A stretch of DNA of 64,000 nucleotides from Oryzomonas sagensis (GTDB taxonomy: Bacteria; Desulfobacterota; Desulfuromonadia; Geobacterales; Pseudopelobacteraceae): positions 356,374 through 420,373 of the forward strand of contig NZ_VZRA01000003.1 in the NCBI RefSeq assembly GCF_008802355.1, read 5' to 3'. Shown one piece after another: positions 36,506 to 45,246 of this stretch (within the stretch, counting starts at the first letter, position 1; every line of letters starts with the position of its first letter). Made by a program: the position numbers and the translations under genes. The notes beneath the pieces were generated by a model that was not told the DNA's origin, did no database searches, and worked only from the letters and a program-made list of their open reading frames with translations.

Positions 36506-37093
36506 ATGAACTTCCTCTTCCATCTCTATCTCTCCGACAATGATCCGGACCTGCTGACCGGCAATTTCATGGGCGATTTTGTCAAGGGGAGGGTGGGTGA
36601 AAACTACCCTCCCGGTGTGGCGGCTGGGATCATGCTGCACCGTCGTATCGACAGTTTTGCGCAACAGCATATTATCTTTCGTCGGAGCTATGGCCGAATT
36701 GCGCCGCAGTACCGGTTATGGCGTGGGGTATTTGTCGATCTGTTTTATGATCACTTCTTATCTGCGGGCTGGAACGAGTGGACGGATGAATCCTTGACGA
36801 GTTATCTGGCCCGAGCCAAGAAGATGGTTGAGGCACGGCGGGTATGGCTGCCGGAACGTCTGCAGGGCCTGCTGCCGGTTGTTTTTGATGAGTTGCTTCC
36901 CTCCTATTGCGAGATAGACGGCATCGGCCTAGCCCTTGAGCGCATGTCGCGCCGGGTGACGCGAGATAACCCTCTGGCCGGCGGTGAACGGGAACTGAGA
37001 CGGAACTATGCCGAGTTGCGCGAGGACTTCCGTTGTTTTCTGCCCGCTGTCAGCGAATTCGTTGCGAATTTTGCAGAGCGGGGGCGGCGCTAA
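36506..37093 (+). CDS. acpH: Acyl carrier protein phosphodiesterase
   Basis: This 195-residue protein belongs to the AcpH family (DUF479), which removes the phosphopantetheine arm from holo-ACP. Family features are the start MNFLFHLYLSDNDPDLLTGNFMGD, the metal-ligand pattern AGIMLHRRIDSF, and VFVDLFYDHFL with its Asp and His. GC content and codon use return to the host type here, so it lies just outside the AT-rich island. CGGAG precedes the ATG. A terminator follows at 37201. Confidence 0.9.
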   Translation: MNFLFHLYLSDNDPDLLTGNFMGDFVKGRVGENYPPGVAAGIMLHRRIDSFAQQHIIFRRSYGRIAPQYRLWRGVFVDLFYDHFLSAGWNEWTDESLTSYLARAKKMVEARRVWLPERLQGLLPVVFDELLPSYCEIDGIGLALERMSRRVTRDNPLAGGERELRRNYAELREDFRCFLPAVSEFVANFAERGRR

Positions 37094-37200
37094 CATAAAC
37101 GAAACCCCTTCAATATCCTTCCTTAACCCAACTCCACAGTAATCACTTGTTTTTTTACTTGCAACCCATTGATTTTTAATTATATATAATGACTGAAACT

Positions 37201-37237
37201 GCGGCACAGTCCAATTGAAACGCTGTGCCGCGTTTTT
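37201..37237 (+). terminator. Rho-independent terminator after acpH
   Basis: GCGGCACAG (37201-37209) pairs perfectly with CTGTGCCGC (37223-37231), followed by a GTTTTT tract. It lies 108 bases past acpH and 47 bases before the next start codon. Confidence 0.75.
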
Positions 37238-37283
37238 ATGATCATTTTCTTATTCTATCCACTTCGTCTTACCGGGCTCCTCT

Positions 37284-39851
37284 ATGAAGTTGCGCTCCAA
37301 ATCTTTGCCGATATTGTCTGTGTCTCTGGCTGGGATGTTTCTGTTGCTCTATTTTGTTACCAAGGTGTTCCTGCTCGATAGCTTTGCCAGGATCGAAGTG
37401 CGGGAAGCCGCAGAGAACGTGGAACGAGCGGTCAACCTGATCAACGATGAAGCCAATAACCTCAACATAGTCTGTGGTGATTATTCCGCTTGGGATGATG
37501 CCTACCGCTACGTGAGGGATGGCAACCATGCTTTTGAAAAATCGAATTTGACCGCCCCCACCTTCGCAAAGCAACGTCTCAACCTGATCATGTATCTCGA
37601 CAGTGCCGGGGATGTCATCTTCGGCAAGGTCTTTGATCTTGAAAAAGGCCGGTTTACGCCAGTTCCTGCCGGATTTTTTCGCCACATCGCTCCCGGGAAC
37701 CTGCTGCTGAGCCACTCCACGCCCGACAGCACGGTCAAAGGTGTCATCAACCTGCCGGAAGGCCTGATGATAGTCGCTTCTCGGCCGATACTGACCAGTG
37801 AGTACAGGGGGCCCATCCGGGGCACGTTGATCATGGGGCGGTACCTGAATGCGTCGGAGGTTGCCGGTTTGGCAACGATGGCCCGCCTTTCCCTGCGCCT
37901 GCTGCCAGGAGGGGCAACGAGCGTCTTGGGCGAGGATGGGGTGATGCTGAACGAGGCCAGCCCACGTACGGTCGTGGCGGACGGATTCCGCTATATTAAC
38001 GGATATGCCTTGGTAAAGGATATTTACGGCCACAAGGCTTTTATTGTCAAAGTAACCGACCGGCGCACCATCTATGGAAGGGGGATGCGGGCCGTAGGAT
38101 ATTTCTTGCTCTGCTTCTTTGGCTTGGTTCTGGGATTTGCGGTCATCGTGCATTTTTTGCTGAAAAAACTCGCCGTGTCGCAGCAACAGGGTAAGGAGCT
38201 TGAGCAGCGCTACAGTCTGGTTATCGAGGGGGCCAACGAGGGGATCCTCATCACGGAGCGGACAACCGGGGCGATCATAGAATCCAACGGTGCGATCCAG
38301 AACTATCTGGGATACACCGCTGAAGAGTTGATCGGCCTGTATCTCGGTCAGCTTGCCTTTGGCGATGCCGCCATAACCGATACCCTGATAGAAAGGCTTT
38401 TGCAGCAAAAACGGGAGTATCGCCTCCGTCGTAAAGACGGCTCTGCCCTTGATGCTGAATTGAGCGCCGGCCTGATACCCTATGACGGCAGGGAAGCCCT
38501 GTGCATTATGGTCAAGGATATCAGAGAGCGAAAACAGTTTGAGGAAACCTTGTTTTTTCAGGCAAATCACGACCTTCTGACCGGCATTCCCAACCGTTAT
38601 CTTCTCCATGACCGCCTGGAACAGGCCCTGGCGGCGGCACGACGGGAAGGGCATATCGTGGCGGTCCTGCTTTTGGATCTGGACAACTTCAAGATCATCA
38701 ATGATACCTACGGTCATCCGGTTGGTGATCAACTTCTGAAAAGCGTTGCCAATCGGCTGAAATCCGTTGTCCGGAGCGGCGATACCATCGCCCGGCTCGG
38801 CGGCGATGAATTCGTGATTATCCTCACCCGCATCGGCAGGATTGAGGACGTGATCCTGGTGGCGGAACACCTTTTGAAACACTTTTTCAAGCCCTTTGTG
38901 GTCAATGACAATGAGTTCTTCGTGTCGCCCAGTATCGGGCTCGCCCTGTACCCCAACGACGACGACAGCGCGGCGGCCCTGCTCACCAAGGCCGACACGG
39001 CGATGTATCACGTCAAGGACAAGGGAAGGGCCGGATTCCAGTTCTTTACAACCGAGATGAACACTCGCGTCGTGGACCGTATGGAGCTGGAAGTCGGGCT
39101 GAGACGTGCCCTTGAACGGGGAGAATTCGTCATCCATTATCAGCCAAAGGTCGAGTTGGCCACCCGGCGGATACAGGGGATGGAAGCGCTGTTGCGCTGG
39201 AATCATCCCGAGCGTGGCTTGATTCCGCCGGATACGTTCATTCCCCTGGCGGAAGAAACCGGTCTGATTATCATGATCGGCGAGTGGGTGTTGCGCACGG
39301 TGTGTGAGCAGAGCAGTAAGTGGCAGGCGGCGGGGCTGCCGACGATGAAGATGGCGGTAAATATTTCGGCGCGCCAATTCAAGCAGCAGGACCTGGTGGA
39401 GCGAATAGGTGCAATCCTTGCCGAAACCGGTTTTGACCCCGGGCTCCTGGAGCTGGAGCTTACCGAAAGCTATCTCATGAACAATGTCGATGAGGCGGTT
39501 GCAAAACTTCACGGGCTCAAGAGTATGGGACTCGGCCTCTCTCTGGACGACTTTGGAACGGGCTATTCGTCTCTGGGCTATCTGAAGCGGTTTCCCATCG
39601 ATGTCGTGAAGATAGACAAATCCTTTGTGGACGATATTCTTATTAATCCGGATGACGCGATTATTGTGCGGACCATTATCCTTATGGCGCACAACCTCAA
39701 TATGAAGGTCGTGGCCGAAGGGGTGGAAACCGGGGAACAATTGGATTTTCTTGCTGAGCACGGCTGCGAGATGATCCAGGGATACTACTTCAGCCGGCCC
39801 CTGCCTGCCGATGGCTTTGCGGCAATGGTTCGCACGTGGGGTATCGAGTAA
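37284..39851 (+). CDS. CHASE4-PAS-GGDEF-EAL cyclic-di-GMP signalling protein
   Basis: This 855-residue inner-membrane protein has helices near 10-30 and 267-290 that flank a periplasmic sensor resembling CHASE4 (NLNIVCGDYSAWDDAYRYV). After it come a PAS domain (about 305-420), a GGDEF domain (about 425-585) and an EAL domain (about 595-850). The GGDEF motif is intact (RLGGDEFVIIL). The EAL domain retains GMEALLRW, ELTES, DDFGTGYSSL and KIDKSFV, so both synthesis and breakdown of cyclic-di-GMP are possible. It sits just downstream of the polysaccharide island and a terminator. Which activity dominates cannot be told from sequence. Confidence 0.93.
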   Translation: MKLRSKSLPILSVSLAGMFLLLYFVTKVFLLDSFARIEVREAAENVERAVNLINDEANNLNIVCGDYSAWDDAYRYVRDGNHAFEKSNLTAPTFAKQRLNLIMYLDSAGDVIFGKVFDLEKGRFTPVPAGFFRHIAPGNLLLSHSTPDSTVKGVINLPEGLMIVASRPILTSEYRGPIRGTLIMGRYLNASEVAGLATMARLSLRLLPGGATSVLGEDGVMLNEASPRTVVADGFRYINGYALVKDIYGHKAFIVKVTDRRTIYGRGMRAVGYFLLCFFGLVLGFAVIVHFLLKKLAVSQQQGKELEQRYSLVIEGANEGILITERTTGAIIESNGAIQNYLGYTAEELIGLYLGQLAFGDAAITDTLIERLLQQKREYRLRRKDGSALDAELSAGLIPYDGREALCIMVKDIRERKQFEETLFFQANHDLLTGIPNRYLLHDRLEQALAAARREGHIVAVLLLDLDNFKIINDTYGHPVGDQLLKSVANRLKSVVRSGDTIARLGGDEFVIILTRIGRIEDVILVAEHLLKHFFKPFVVNDNEFFVSPSIGLALYPNDDDSAAALLTKADTAMYHVKDKGRAGFQFFTTEMNTRVVDRMELEVGLRRALERGEFVIHYQPKVELATRRIQGMEALLRWNHPERGLIPPDTFIPLAEETGLIIMIGEWVLRTVCEQSSKWQAAGLPTMKMAVNISARQFKQQDLVERIGAILAETGFDPGLLELELTESYLMNNVDEAVAKLHGLKSMGLGLSLDDFGTGYSSLGYLKRFPIDVVKIDKSFVDDILINPDDAIIVRTIILMAHNLNMKVVAEGVETGEQLDFLAEHGCEMIQGYYFSRPLPADGFAAMVRTWGIE

Positions 39852-39952
39852 AGAGCGCGGCGCTGGCGGGAACCCCTGCCGTGTACCACGTGAGGTTCTC
39901 CTGCGTCGGCGTGTCCGAAAATGGCGGTTATTCCAAAAAGGAGTGAATATTC

Positions 39953-40951
39953 ATGTCTGAAACCACCAGGATCGTTATCCTTGACGGCTATACCATCAAC
40001 CCCGGCGACAATCCCTGGACCCCGGTTGAGAGCCAGGGGATATGTGCCGTTTACGACCGCACCCCGCCTGAACTCACCCTGGAGCGCGCCGCTCAAGCGG
40101 AAATAATTCTGACCAGCAAGGTCAAGCTGGATGCAGCCATCCTGAACGCCCTGCCGAGACTCAAATATATTTCGCTTTTGGCCACGGGATACAATAATAT
40201 CGATGTGGCCGTCGCCGGCCGGCTTGGCATTCCGGTTTCAAATATTCCTGCCTATTCCACCGAATCGGTTGCCCAGACCGCCTTTGCCCTGCTGCTGGAA
40301 TTGGCCGTGCAGGTGGGGGTTCACAATGCCGCCGTCAGGGCCGGTGAATGGACCCGTTGCCCCGATCATTCCTTCTGGAAGGCGCCGATCGTCGAGTTGG
40401 ACGGCCTGACGCTGGGGATCGTGGGGTACGGTACGATCGGCCGGGCGGTGGCGCGTATCGGCGCAGCTTTCGGCATGCGGATCATCGCCCACGCCCCCCG
40501 CATCCCTCAGGATCCGGGAACGGTCCCGATCCGGTTCGTCGCTCTGGAAGAGCTGTTCTCTACGGCGGATGTCGTAAGTCTCAACTGTCCCCAGACCGGC
40601 GACAATGCCGGCTTCGTCAACTCGCGGCTTCTGGGGATGATGAAGTCCAGCGCGTTCCTGATCAATGTGGCGCGGGGAGGGCTGGTGAACGAAGCCGATC
40701 TGGCCCAGGCGTTGCAAACCGGCCGGATTGCCGGCGCCGGGCTGGATGTGGTCGCCCATGAGCCGATGCTCGCCGATAACCCGCTCCTCGACGCTCCCAA
40801 CTGTATCTTTACGCCCCATATAGCATGGGCTTCGCTGGCGGCGCGGCAGCGGCTCATGGGTATTGTTTCCGCCAATGTCGCATCATATCTTGCAGGAGTT
40901 CCGGCCAACGTGGTCAATAGCCCGTATCTTGCGCCGGCTGCTGGGCGGTAA
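39953..40951 (+). CDS. D-2-hydroxyacid dehydrogenase (glycerate dehydrogenase-like)
   Basis: This 332-residue NAD(P)-dependent oxidoreductase has the glycine-rich nucleotide motif GIVGYGTIGRAVARIG. The catalytic set is Arg in LINVARGGLVNEADL, Glu in GLDVVAHEP and His in FTPHIAWAS. N-terminal DGYTINPGDNPWTPVE resembles hydroxypyruvate/glycerate dehydrogenases, which reduce hydroxypyruvate to D-glycerate. Exact substrate is uncertain because the family is broad. An AAAAAGGAGTG site precedes the ATG. It stands alone between two cyclic-di-GMP proteins. Confidence 0.9.
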   Translation: MSETTRIVILDGYTINPGDNPWTPVESQGICAVYDRTPPELTLERAAQAEIILTSKVKLDAAILNALPRLKYISLLATGYNNIDVAVAGRLGIPVSNIPAYSTESVAQTAFALLLELAVQVGVHNAAVRAGEWTRCPDHSFWKAPIVELDGLTLGIVGYGTIGRAVARIGAAFGMRIIAHAPRIPQDPGTVPIRFVALEELFSTADVVSLNCPQTGDNAGFVNSRLLGMMKSSAFLINVARGGLVNEADLAQALQTGRIAGAGLDVVAHEPMLADNPLLDAPNCIFTPHIAWASLAARQRLMGIVSANVASYLAGVPANVVNSPYLAPAAGR

Positions 40952-40972
40952 AATCCGCCGGGAGATTCGCCA

Positions 40973-41929
40973 ATGGAAGAACCCCAACAAAATCCGCAAA
41001 AACCGTTTCCCATCCTTGTCGTGGATGACAACCTTCTGCAAAGAACCATTCTCGAAGCCGGCCTGAAGGCGGCGGGGCATGAGGTGGTCGTTGCCGAAAA
41101 CGGCAAGGAAGGTCTGGAGATCTTCAGGAAAGGGTATTACCCGATCGTCATGACCGATTGGGTGATGCCCGAAATGAACGGCCTTGAGCTATGCCGGGCC
41201 ATCCGCGCCGACGATTCCGGCCGCTATACCTATATTATCCTTCTCACCTCCCAGGATTCCAAAAACGACATCATTGCCGGGCTTGAGGCCGGGGCCGACG
41301 AATACCTGATCAAACCGGCCCATCAGGCCGAACTGGTTTCCCGCCTGAAAACGGCCAAGCGGGTGTTAGAACTGGAAAGTTCCCAGCAGCGCTACATCGA
41401 AGAGATCAAAAACCTCTCCCTCATCGATCCGGTGACCGGAATCTTCAATCGTCGCTACATGGAGGATCATATCCCCCAGGAGATCAAGCGGGCGTATCGT
41501 TATGAACGTGCGCTTTCCCTGATATTGGTCAGTATCAATCAGTTCAGGGATGTTCTCGGAGCTTACGGACACTACTCCGGCGATGTGGTGCTCAAAAGTT
41601 GCGCCGATTGCCTGGCGGAGTCGATTCGCAAGGACGTGGACTGGCTGGCGCGCTACGGCGAGGACTCGTTCGTGGTGGTGCTGGCGGAAACCGACATGGC
41701 CGGAGCGATGATCGTGGCCAAGCGCCTGCGACTCAGGATCGCTTCCCAGGTCATCACGATGTACGACAAAGAGGTGCGGGTAAGCGCCAGTTTCGGCGTG
41801 TCCGGTTTTACCGCCAGCCAGCAGAAGACCGGCATGACCGCGGATGTGCTGATTGATAATGCGGATCGTTGTCTCACATCGGCCAGGGAAGAGGGCGGCG
41901 AAACGATCAAAGGGGTCAGGATCGGCTGA
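40973..41929 (+). CDS. Response regulator with degenerate GGDEF domain
   Basis: This 318-residue cytoplasmic protein has a receiver domain (about 12-130, phospho-Asp in IVMTDWVMPEMNG, Lys in YLIKPAH). A GGDEF-fold domain follows (about 150-315, SLIDPVTGIFNRRYMEDHI). The catalytic loop reads RYGEDSFVVVL, so the GGDEF signature has become GEDSF. Loss of the second Gly and the final acidic pair predicts no diguanylate cyclase activity. It may bind GTP or serve as a phospho-regulated protein-protein switch. The ATG follows the dehydrogenase stop by 21 bases. Confidence 0.88.
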   Translation: MEEPQQNPQKPFPILVVDDNLLQRTILEAGLKAAGHEVVVAENGKEGLEIFRKGYYPIVMTDWVMPEMNGLELCRAIRADDSGRYTYIILLTSQDSKNDIIAGLEAGADEYLIKPAHQAELVSRLKTAKRVLELESSQQRYIEEIKNLSLIDPVTGIFNRRYMEDHIPQEIKRAYRYERALSLILVSINQFRDVLGAYGHYSGDVVLKSCADCLAESIRKDVDWLARYGEDSFVVVLAETDMAGAMIVAKRLRLRIASQVITMYDKEVRVSASFGVSGFTASQQKTGMTADVLIDNADRCLTSAREEGGETIKGVRIG

Positions 41930-42132
41930 AATAGTCGGTAGACTGGTGTAACACTTTACATTATATTGCTGAATTACCCGTTTTTGCCGGCTTTTTAGCG
42001 ATCAACCCGGTGGCGATTTCGTTTTATCCACGCATCGCTGAAGAAACCTCCCGCTCTACCCATGGCCTGTCCCTACCGGCGGGCCGTTTCTATGACTGCT
42101 TCATGCTGCATGTCCTGACCGTGCCTCCGCTA

Positions 42133-42160
42133 TTGACTTTATCAAAGCACAAGGTATGCT
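42133..42160 (+). promoter_or_regulatory. Sigma-70-like promoter of the DUF502 gene
   Basis: TTGACT (42133-42138), 16 bases, TATGCT (42155-42160), about 28 bases before the ATG. The rest of the 258-base intergenic stretch from 41930 shows nothing else recognisable. Confidence 0.5.
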
Positions 42161-42187
42161 CGGCACATCATCATCGCGAGGGGTTTC

Positions 42188-42778
42188 ATGAAAGTCATTG
42201 TCGATCATTTGAAGGAAAAATTCATCGCCGGCCTGTTCGTGGTGATCCCGGTGGGGATCACGATCTTTATCCTGACCTTCCTGTTCAACTTTGCCGACGG
42301 CATCCTGGGCAGCTACCTGGACACCCTGTTCAGTCTCTTTATTCACCACGATCTCCATATACCCGGTCTCGGCATGATTACCGGCGCGGTCGTCATCTAC
42401 TTTGCCGGCATCTTCGCCACCAATGTTCTGGGAAACCAGTTCCTCAAGCTTGGGGATAACCTGCTGGAGCGCATCCCGCTCGTCAAGTCGATCTACTCGT
42501 CCAGCAAACAACTGCTCAAGGTGTTCCGGGAAGGGAAAACCTCCTATCGCCGGGCGGTCTTTGTGGAGTGGCCGCGTCCCGGCGTACGCGCCATCGGATT
42601 CGTGACGGCCGAGGTCGTGCGTGACGGGGTGCCGCTGGTGGTGGTCTATGTGCCGACCATGCCCAATCCCACCTCCGGCTTCGCCCTGTTCTTCCGGGAG
42701 GATGAGGTCTTCGACAGCGGCATGACCGTGGAGGAAGCCGTGAAATTCGTGGTTTCCGGCGGCATGGTGATCAGCTGA
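42188..42778 (+). CDS. DUF502 membrane protein
   Basis: This 196-residue protein has two hydrophobic segments near 12-38 and 58-85. The second is followed by the conserved DUF502 stretch NLLERIPLVKSIYSSSKQLLK. Later motifs GFVTAEVV and VVYVPTMPNPTSGFALFF are also typical. DUF502 proteins lie in the inner membrane; no function is established. GCGAGGGG precedes the ATG. recQ follows after 31 bases and may share the transcript. Confidence 0.88.
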   Translation: MKVIVDHLKEKFIAGLFVVIPVGITIFILTFLFNFADGILGSYLDTLFSLFIHHDLHIPGLGMITGAVVIYFAGIFATNVLGNQFLKLGDNLLERIPLVKSIYSSSKQLLKVFREGKTSYRRAVFVEWPRPGVRAIGFVTAEVVRDGVPLVVVYVPTMPNPTSGFALFFREDEVFDSGMTVEEAVKFVVSGGMVIS

Positions 42779-42809
42779 TGAGTCGTCCTCCGCAACACCC
42801 GGTGGCGCC

Positions 42810-44618
42810 ATGACCACGTCCTTGCAGGAAACCCTGAAGAATATTTTCGGCTACACCTCCTTCAGGCCGCACCAGTTGGAGATTATTTCCGCCATCATCG
42901 CCGGCGAGGATGCTTTTGTCCTCATGCCGACCGGCGGCGGCAAGTCCCTCTGCTACCAGGTGCCGGCCCTGCACCGGGCCGGGGTGGGCATTGTGGTTTC
43001 GCCGCTCATCTCCCTGATGAAGGACCAGGTGGACGCCCTGACGGCCAACGGCGTCGCTGCCGCGCTCTACAACTCTTCGCTGAAGGAGGCTGAGGCCCGG
43101 CAGGTGCTGGCCCGACTCCATGGCGGCCAACTGGACCTGCTGTACGTCTCGCCGGAACGGCTGATGAGCGATGGTTTCCTGGACCGTTTGCAGGGCCTGG
43201 ACATCGCGCTGTTCGCCATTGACGAGGCTCATTGCGTCTCCCAGTGGGGACATGACTTCCGGCCGGAATACGTGCAACTCGGCCGGCTGCGGGACCTGTT
43301 TCCCGGAATCCCGCTGATTGCCCTGACCGCCACCGCCGACCCCCAGACACGCACCGATATCATCGGGCGTTTGGGATTAACGGAGGCGGTTTGTCACGTG
43401 GCCGGTTTTGACCGCCCGAACATCCGCTACACGGTGTTGGAAAAACAGAAACCGTTCCAGCAGTTGAGCTCGTTTCTCAAGGGACGTCCCGATGAGGCCG
43501 GGATCGTCTATGCCCTTTCCCGCAAACGGGTGGAGGAGTTGGCGGGACGTCTGGCCGAGGCCGGCATCAAGGTTGCCCCCTACCATGCCGGCCTTTCGGA
43601 CAGGGAGCGGCAGCAGACCCAGGACGCCTTTCAGCGGGACGACCTGCGGGTGGTGGTGGCTACCGTGGCCTTCGGCATGGGGATCGACAAGCCCAATGTG
43701 CGTTTTGTGGTGCACTATGACCTGCCGAAGAACATCGAGAGTTACTACCAGGAAACCGGCCGTGCCGGCCGGGATGGACTGCCGGCCGAGGCGCTGCTCC
43801 TGTTCGGTTACGGTGATATCGCCATCTCCCGGGCCTTGATCGAAAATGGCGGCAACCCGGACCAAAAACGGATCGAACTGCACAAGTTGAATGCCATGGT
43901 CGGCTTTGCCGAGGCGCTGACCTGTCGCCGTCGCGTCCTTTTGGGCTATTTCGGCGAGCATCTGGAGGAGGACTGCGGCAACTGCGATGTCTGCCAGAGT
44001 CCGCCGGAACGCTACGATGCCACCGAGGATGCCCAGAAGGCGCTCTCCTGCGTCTACCGGGTCGGACAGCGCTTCGGCATGGGGCATGTCATCGAGGTGC
44101 TGCGCGGCTCACGCAGTCAACGCATCCAGAGCCTGGGGCATGATCGGCTCTCCACCTACGGCATCGGCAAGGAGTTGTCCCAGGACGCCTGGGGCGGGCT
44201 CATGCGCCAACTGCTGCACCTGGGCTATCTGGAGCAGGATGTGGGCAATTACTCGGTGTTGCATCTGACTGCCCGTTCAAAGCCGGTCCTGCGGGGGGAA
44301 GAGCGAGTGGTGCTGGCCCGGCCGCGGGTCAGGGTGGTGGCGGCGAAGAAGGAACCGAAACGGGGCAGGGGCGAATTGGAGTATGACCGGGAGCTTTTCG
44401 AGCGGTTGCGTATGCTGCGCAAGCGCCTGGCGGACGAACAGCAGGTGCCCCCCTTCGTTGTGTTCGGGGATGCCACCCTGGTGGAGATGGCCGCCTATCG
44501 CCCCGCGGATGACGATGGCCTGGCGCGTATCAGTGGGGTAGGGAAACACAAATTGGCCCGCTACGGGGCGGCATTCCTGCGGGAGATCCGCGGAGAGGCC
44601 GATCTCTCCGACAGCTAG
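42810..44618 (+). CDS. recQ: ATP-dependent DNA helicase RecQ
   Basis: This 602-residue superfamily 2 helicase unwinds DNA 3' to 5' in recombination and repair. Motifs: GYTSFRPHQLEIISAI (motif 0), MPTGGGKSLCYQVPA (Walker A), IDEAHCVSQWGHDFRPEY (DEAH box and aromatic-rich loop), TATADPQ and QETGRAGRDG. The RQC zinc site shows CGNCDVC plus the earlier Cys in ALTCRRRVLLGYFGE. A winged helix and a single HRDC domain (about 525-595) complete the protein. Full length, no defects. Confidence 0.97.
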   Translation: MTTSLQETLKNIFGYTSFRPHQLEIISAIIAGEDAFVLMPTGGGKSLCYQVPALHRAGVGIVVSPLISLMKDQVDALTANGVAAALYNSSLKEAEARQVLARLHGGQLDLLYVSPERLMSDGFLDRLQGLDIALFAIDEAHCVSQWGHDFRPEYVQLGRLRDLFPGIPLIALTATADPQTRTDIIGRLGLTEAVCHVAGFDRPNIRYTVLEKQKPFQQLSSFLKGRPDEAGIVYALSRKRVEELAGRLAEAGIKVAPYHAGLSDRERQQTQDAFQRDDLRVVVATVAFGMGIDKPNVRFVVHYDLPKNIESYYQETGRAGRDGLPAEALLLFGYGDIAISRALIENGGNPDQKRIELHKLNAMVGFAEALTCRRRVLLGYFGEHLEEDCGNCDVCQSPPERYDATEDAQKALSCVYRVGQRFGMGHVIEVLRGSRSQRIQSLGHDRLSTYGIGKELSQDAWGGLMRQLLHLGYLEQDVGNYSVLHLTARSKPVLRGEERVVLARPRVRVVAAKKEPKRGRGELEYDRELFERLRMLRKRLADEQQVPPFVVFGDATLVEMAAYRPADDDGLARISGVGKHKLARYGAAFLREIRGEADLSDS

Positions 44619-44650
44619 TATCCCGTGCCTGACGTGCAGGAGGCAGCCTG

Positions 44651-45076
44651 GTGAAGAGTGCTCCCCAATTTCCCCTGCGTATTTTCTATGACGGTTCCTG
44701 CTCGGTGTGCAGTTCGGCAATGGCCCGCTATCGTGTCAAGGACGGCGGCGGGAAGCTGAACTTCATCGATATCAGCGCTCCGGAATTCGATCCTGTGGCC
44801 TATGGCATCCCCCTGGCCGAGTTCATGTATCAGTTGCATGCCATCGACCGGAACAACACGGTCTATCGGGGAACAGACGCCTTCGGGGCTATCTGGCGGG
44901 CCTTTCCGGCTTCGACAGGCTACGGTCTTCTCGCAACCGTACTATCGCTGCCCGGTTGTACCGCCATTGCCCGATTGGGCTATCGTCTTTTTGCCCGGAT
45001 TCGCCGGTTCTTGCCCAAGCAAAACGCTGCCTGCGCCGATGGGAGTTGCAAAATCGGCAGGCACAGGCCTGGGTAG
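44651..45076 (+). CDS. DCC-family (DUF393) thiol-disulfide oxidoreductase-like protein
   Basis: This 141-residue thioredoxin-fold protein has the family motif FYDGSCSVCSSAM with a CxxC pair at about 16-19. The second half has FGAIWRAFP and LPGCTAIARLGYRLFARIRRFL. Function in this family is not established; redox activity is assumed from the CxxC. The start is GTG at 44651 behind AGGAGG at a seven-base spacing. It lies 32 bases after recQ. Confidence 0.85.
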   Translation: MKSAPQFPLRIFYDGSCSVCSSAMARYRVKDGGGKLNFIDISAPEFDPVAYGIPLAEFMYQLHAIDRNNTVYRGTDAFGAIWRAFPASTGYGLLATVLSLPGCTAIARLGYRLFARIRRFLPKQNAACADGSCKIGRHRPG

Positions 45077-45184
45077 CGGCGCGTCGAGGTCTGGGGGGGA
45101 TTCGTGATGCTGTTCACCTATCCGGGGGGCAGCATGCACATGGAGAGTTCCCTTAGGTTTTAGCGGGTTGGCGGGTCAAACGAA

Positions 45185-45218
45185 AAAAGCCCGTTGGAGA
45201 CGATTCCAACGGGCTTTT
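45185..45218. terminator. Bidirectional terminator between the DCC gene and the helicase gene
   Basis: AAAAGCCCGTTGGA (45185-45198) pairs perfectly with TCCAACGGGCTTTT (45205-45218) across six bases. It serves both the plus-strand recQ-DCC transcript and the minus-strand helicase gene. The 108 bases before it contain nothing recognisable. Confidence 0.88.
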
Positions 45219-45246
45219 GCTCTGCCGTGGCGGGGCGGCCGGGCTG

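Noticed and set aside
36371-37283. A possible GEMM cyclic-di-GMP riboswitch near the GGDEF-EAL gene.
   Set aside because: The conserved GEMM core sequences were looked for in the gaps flanking acpH and not found; only a terminator was seen.
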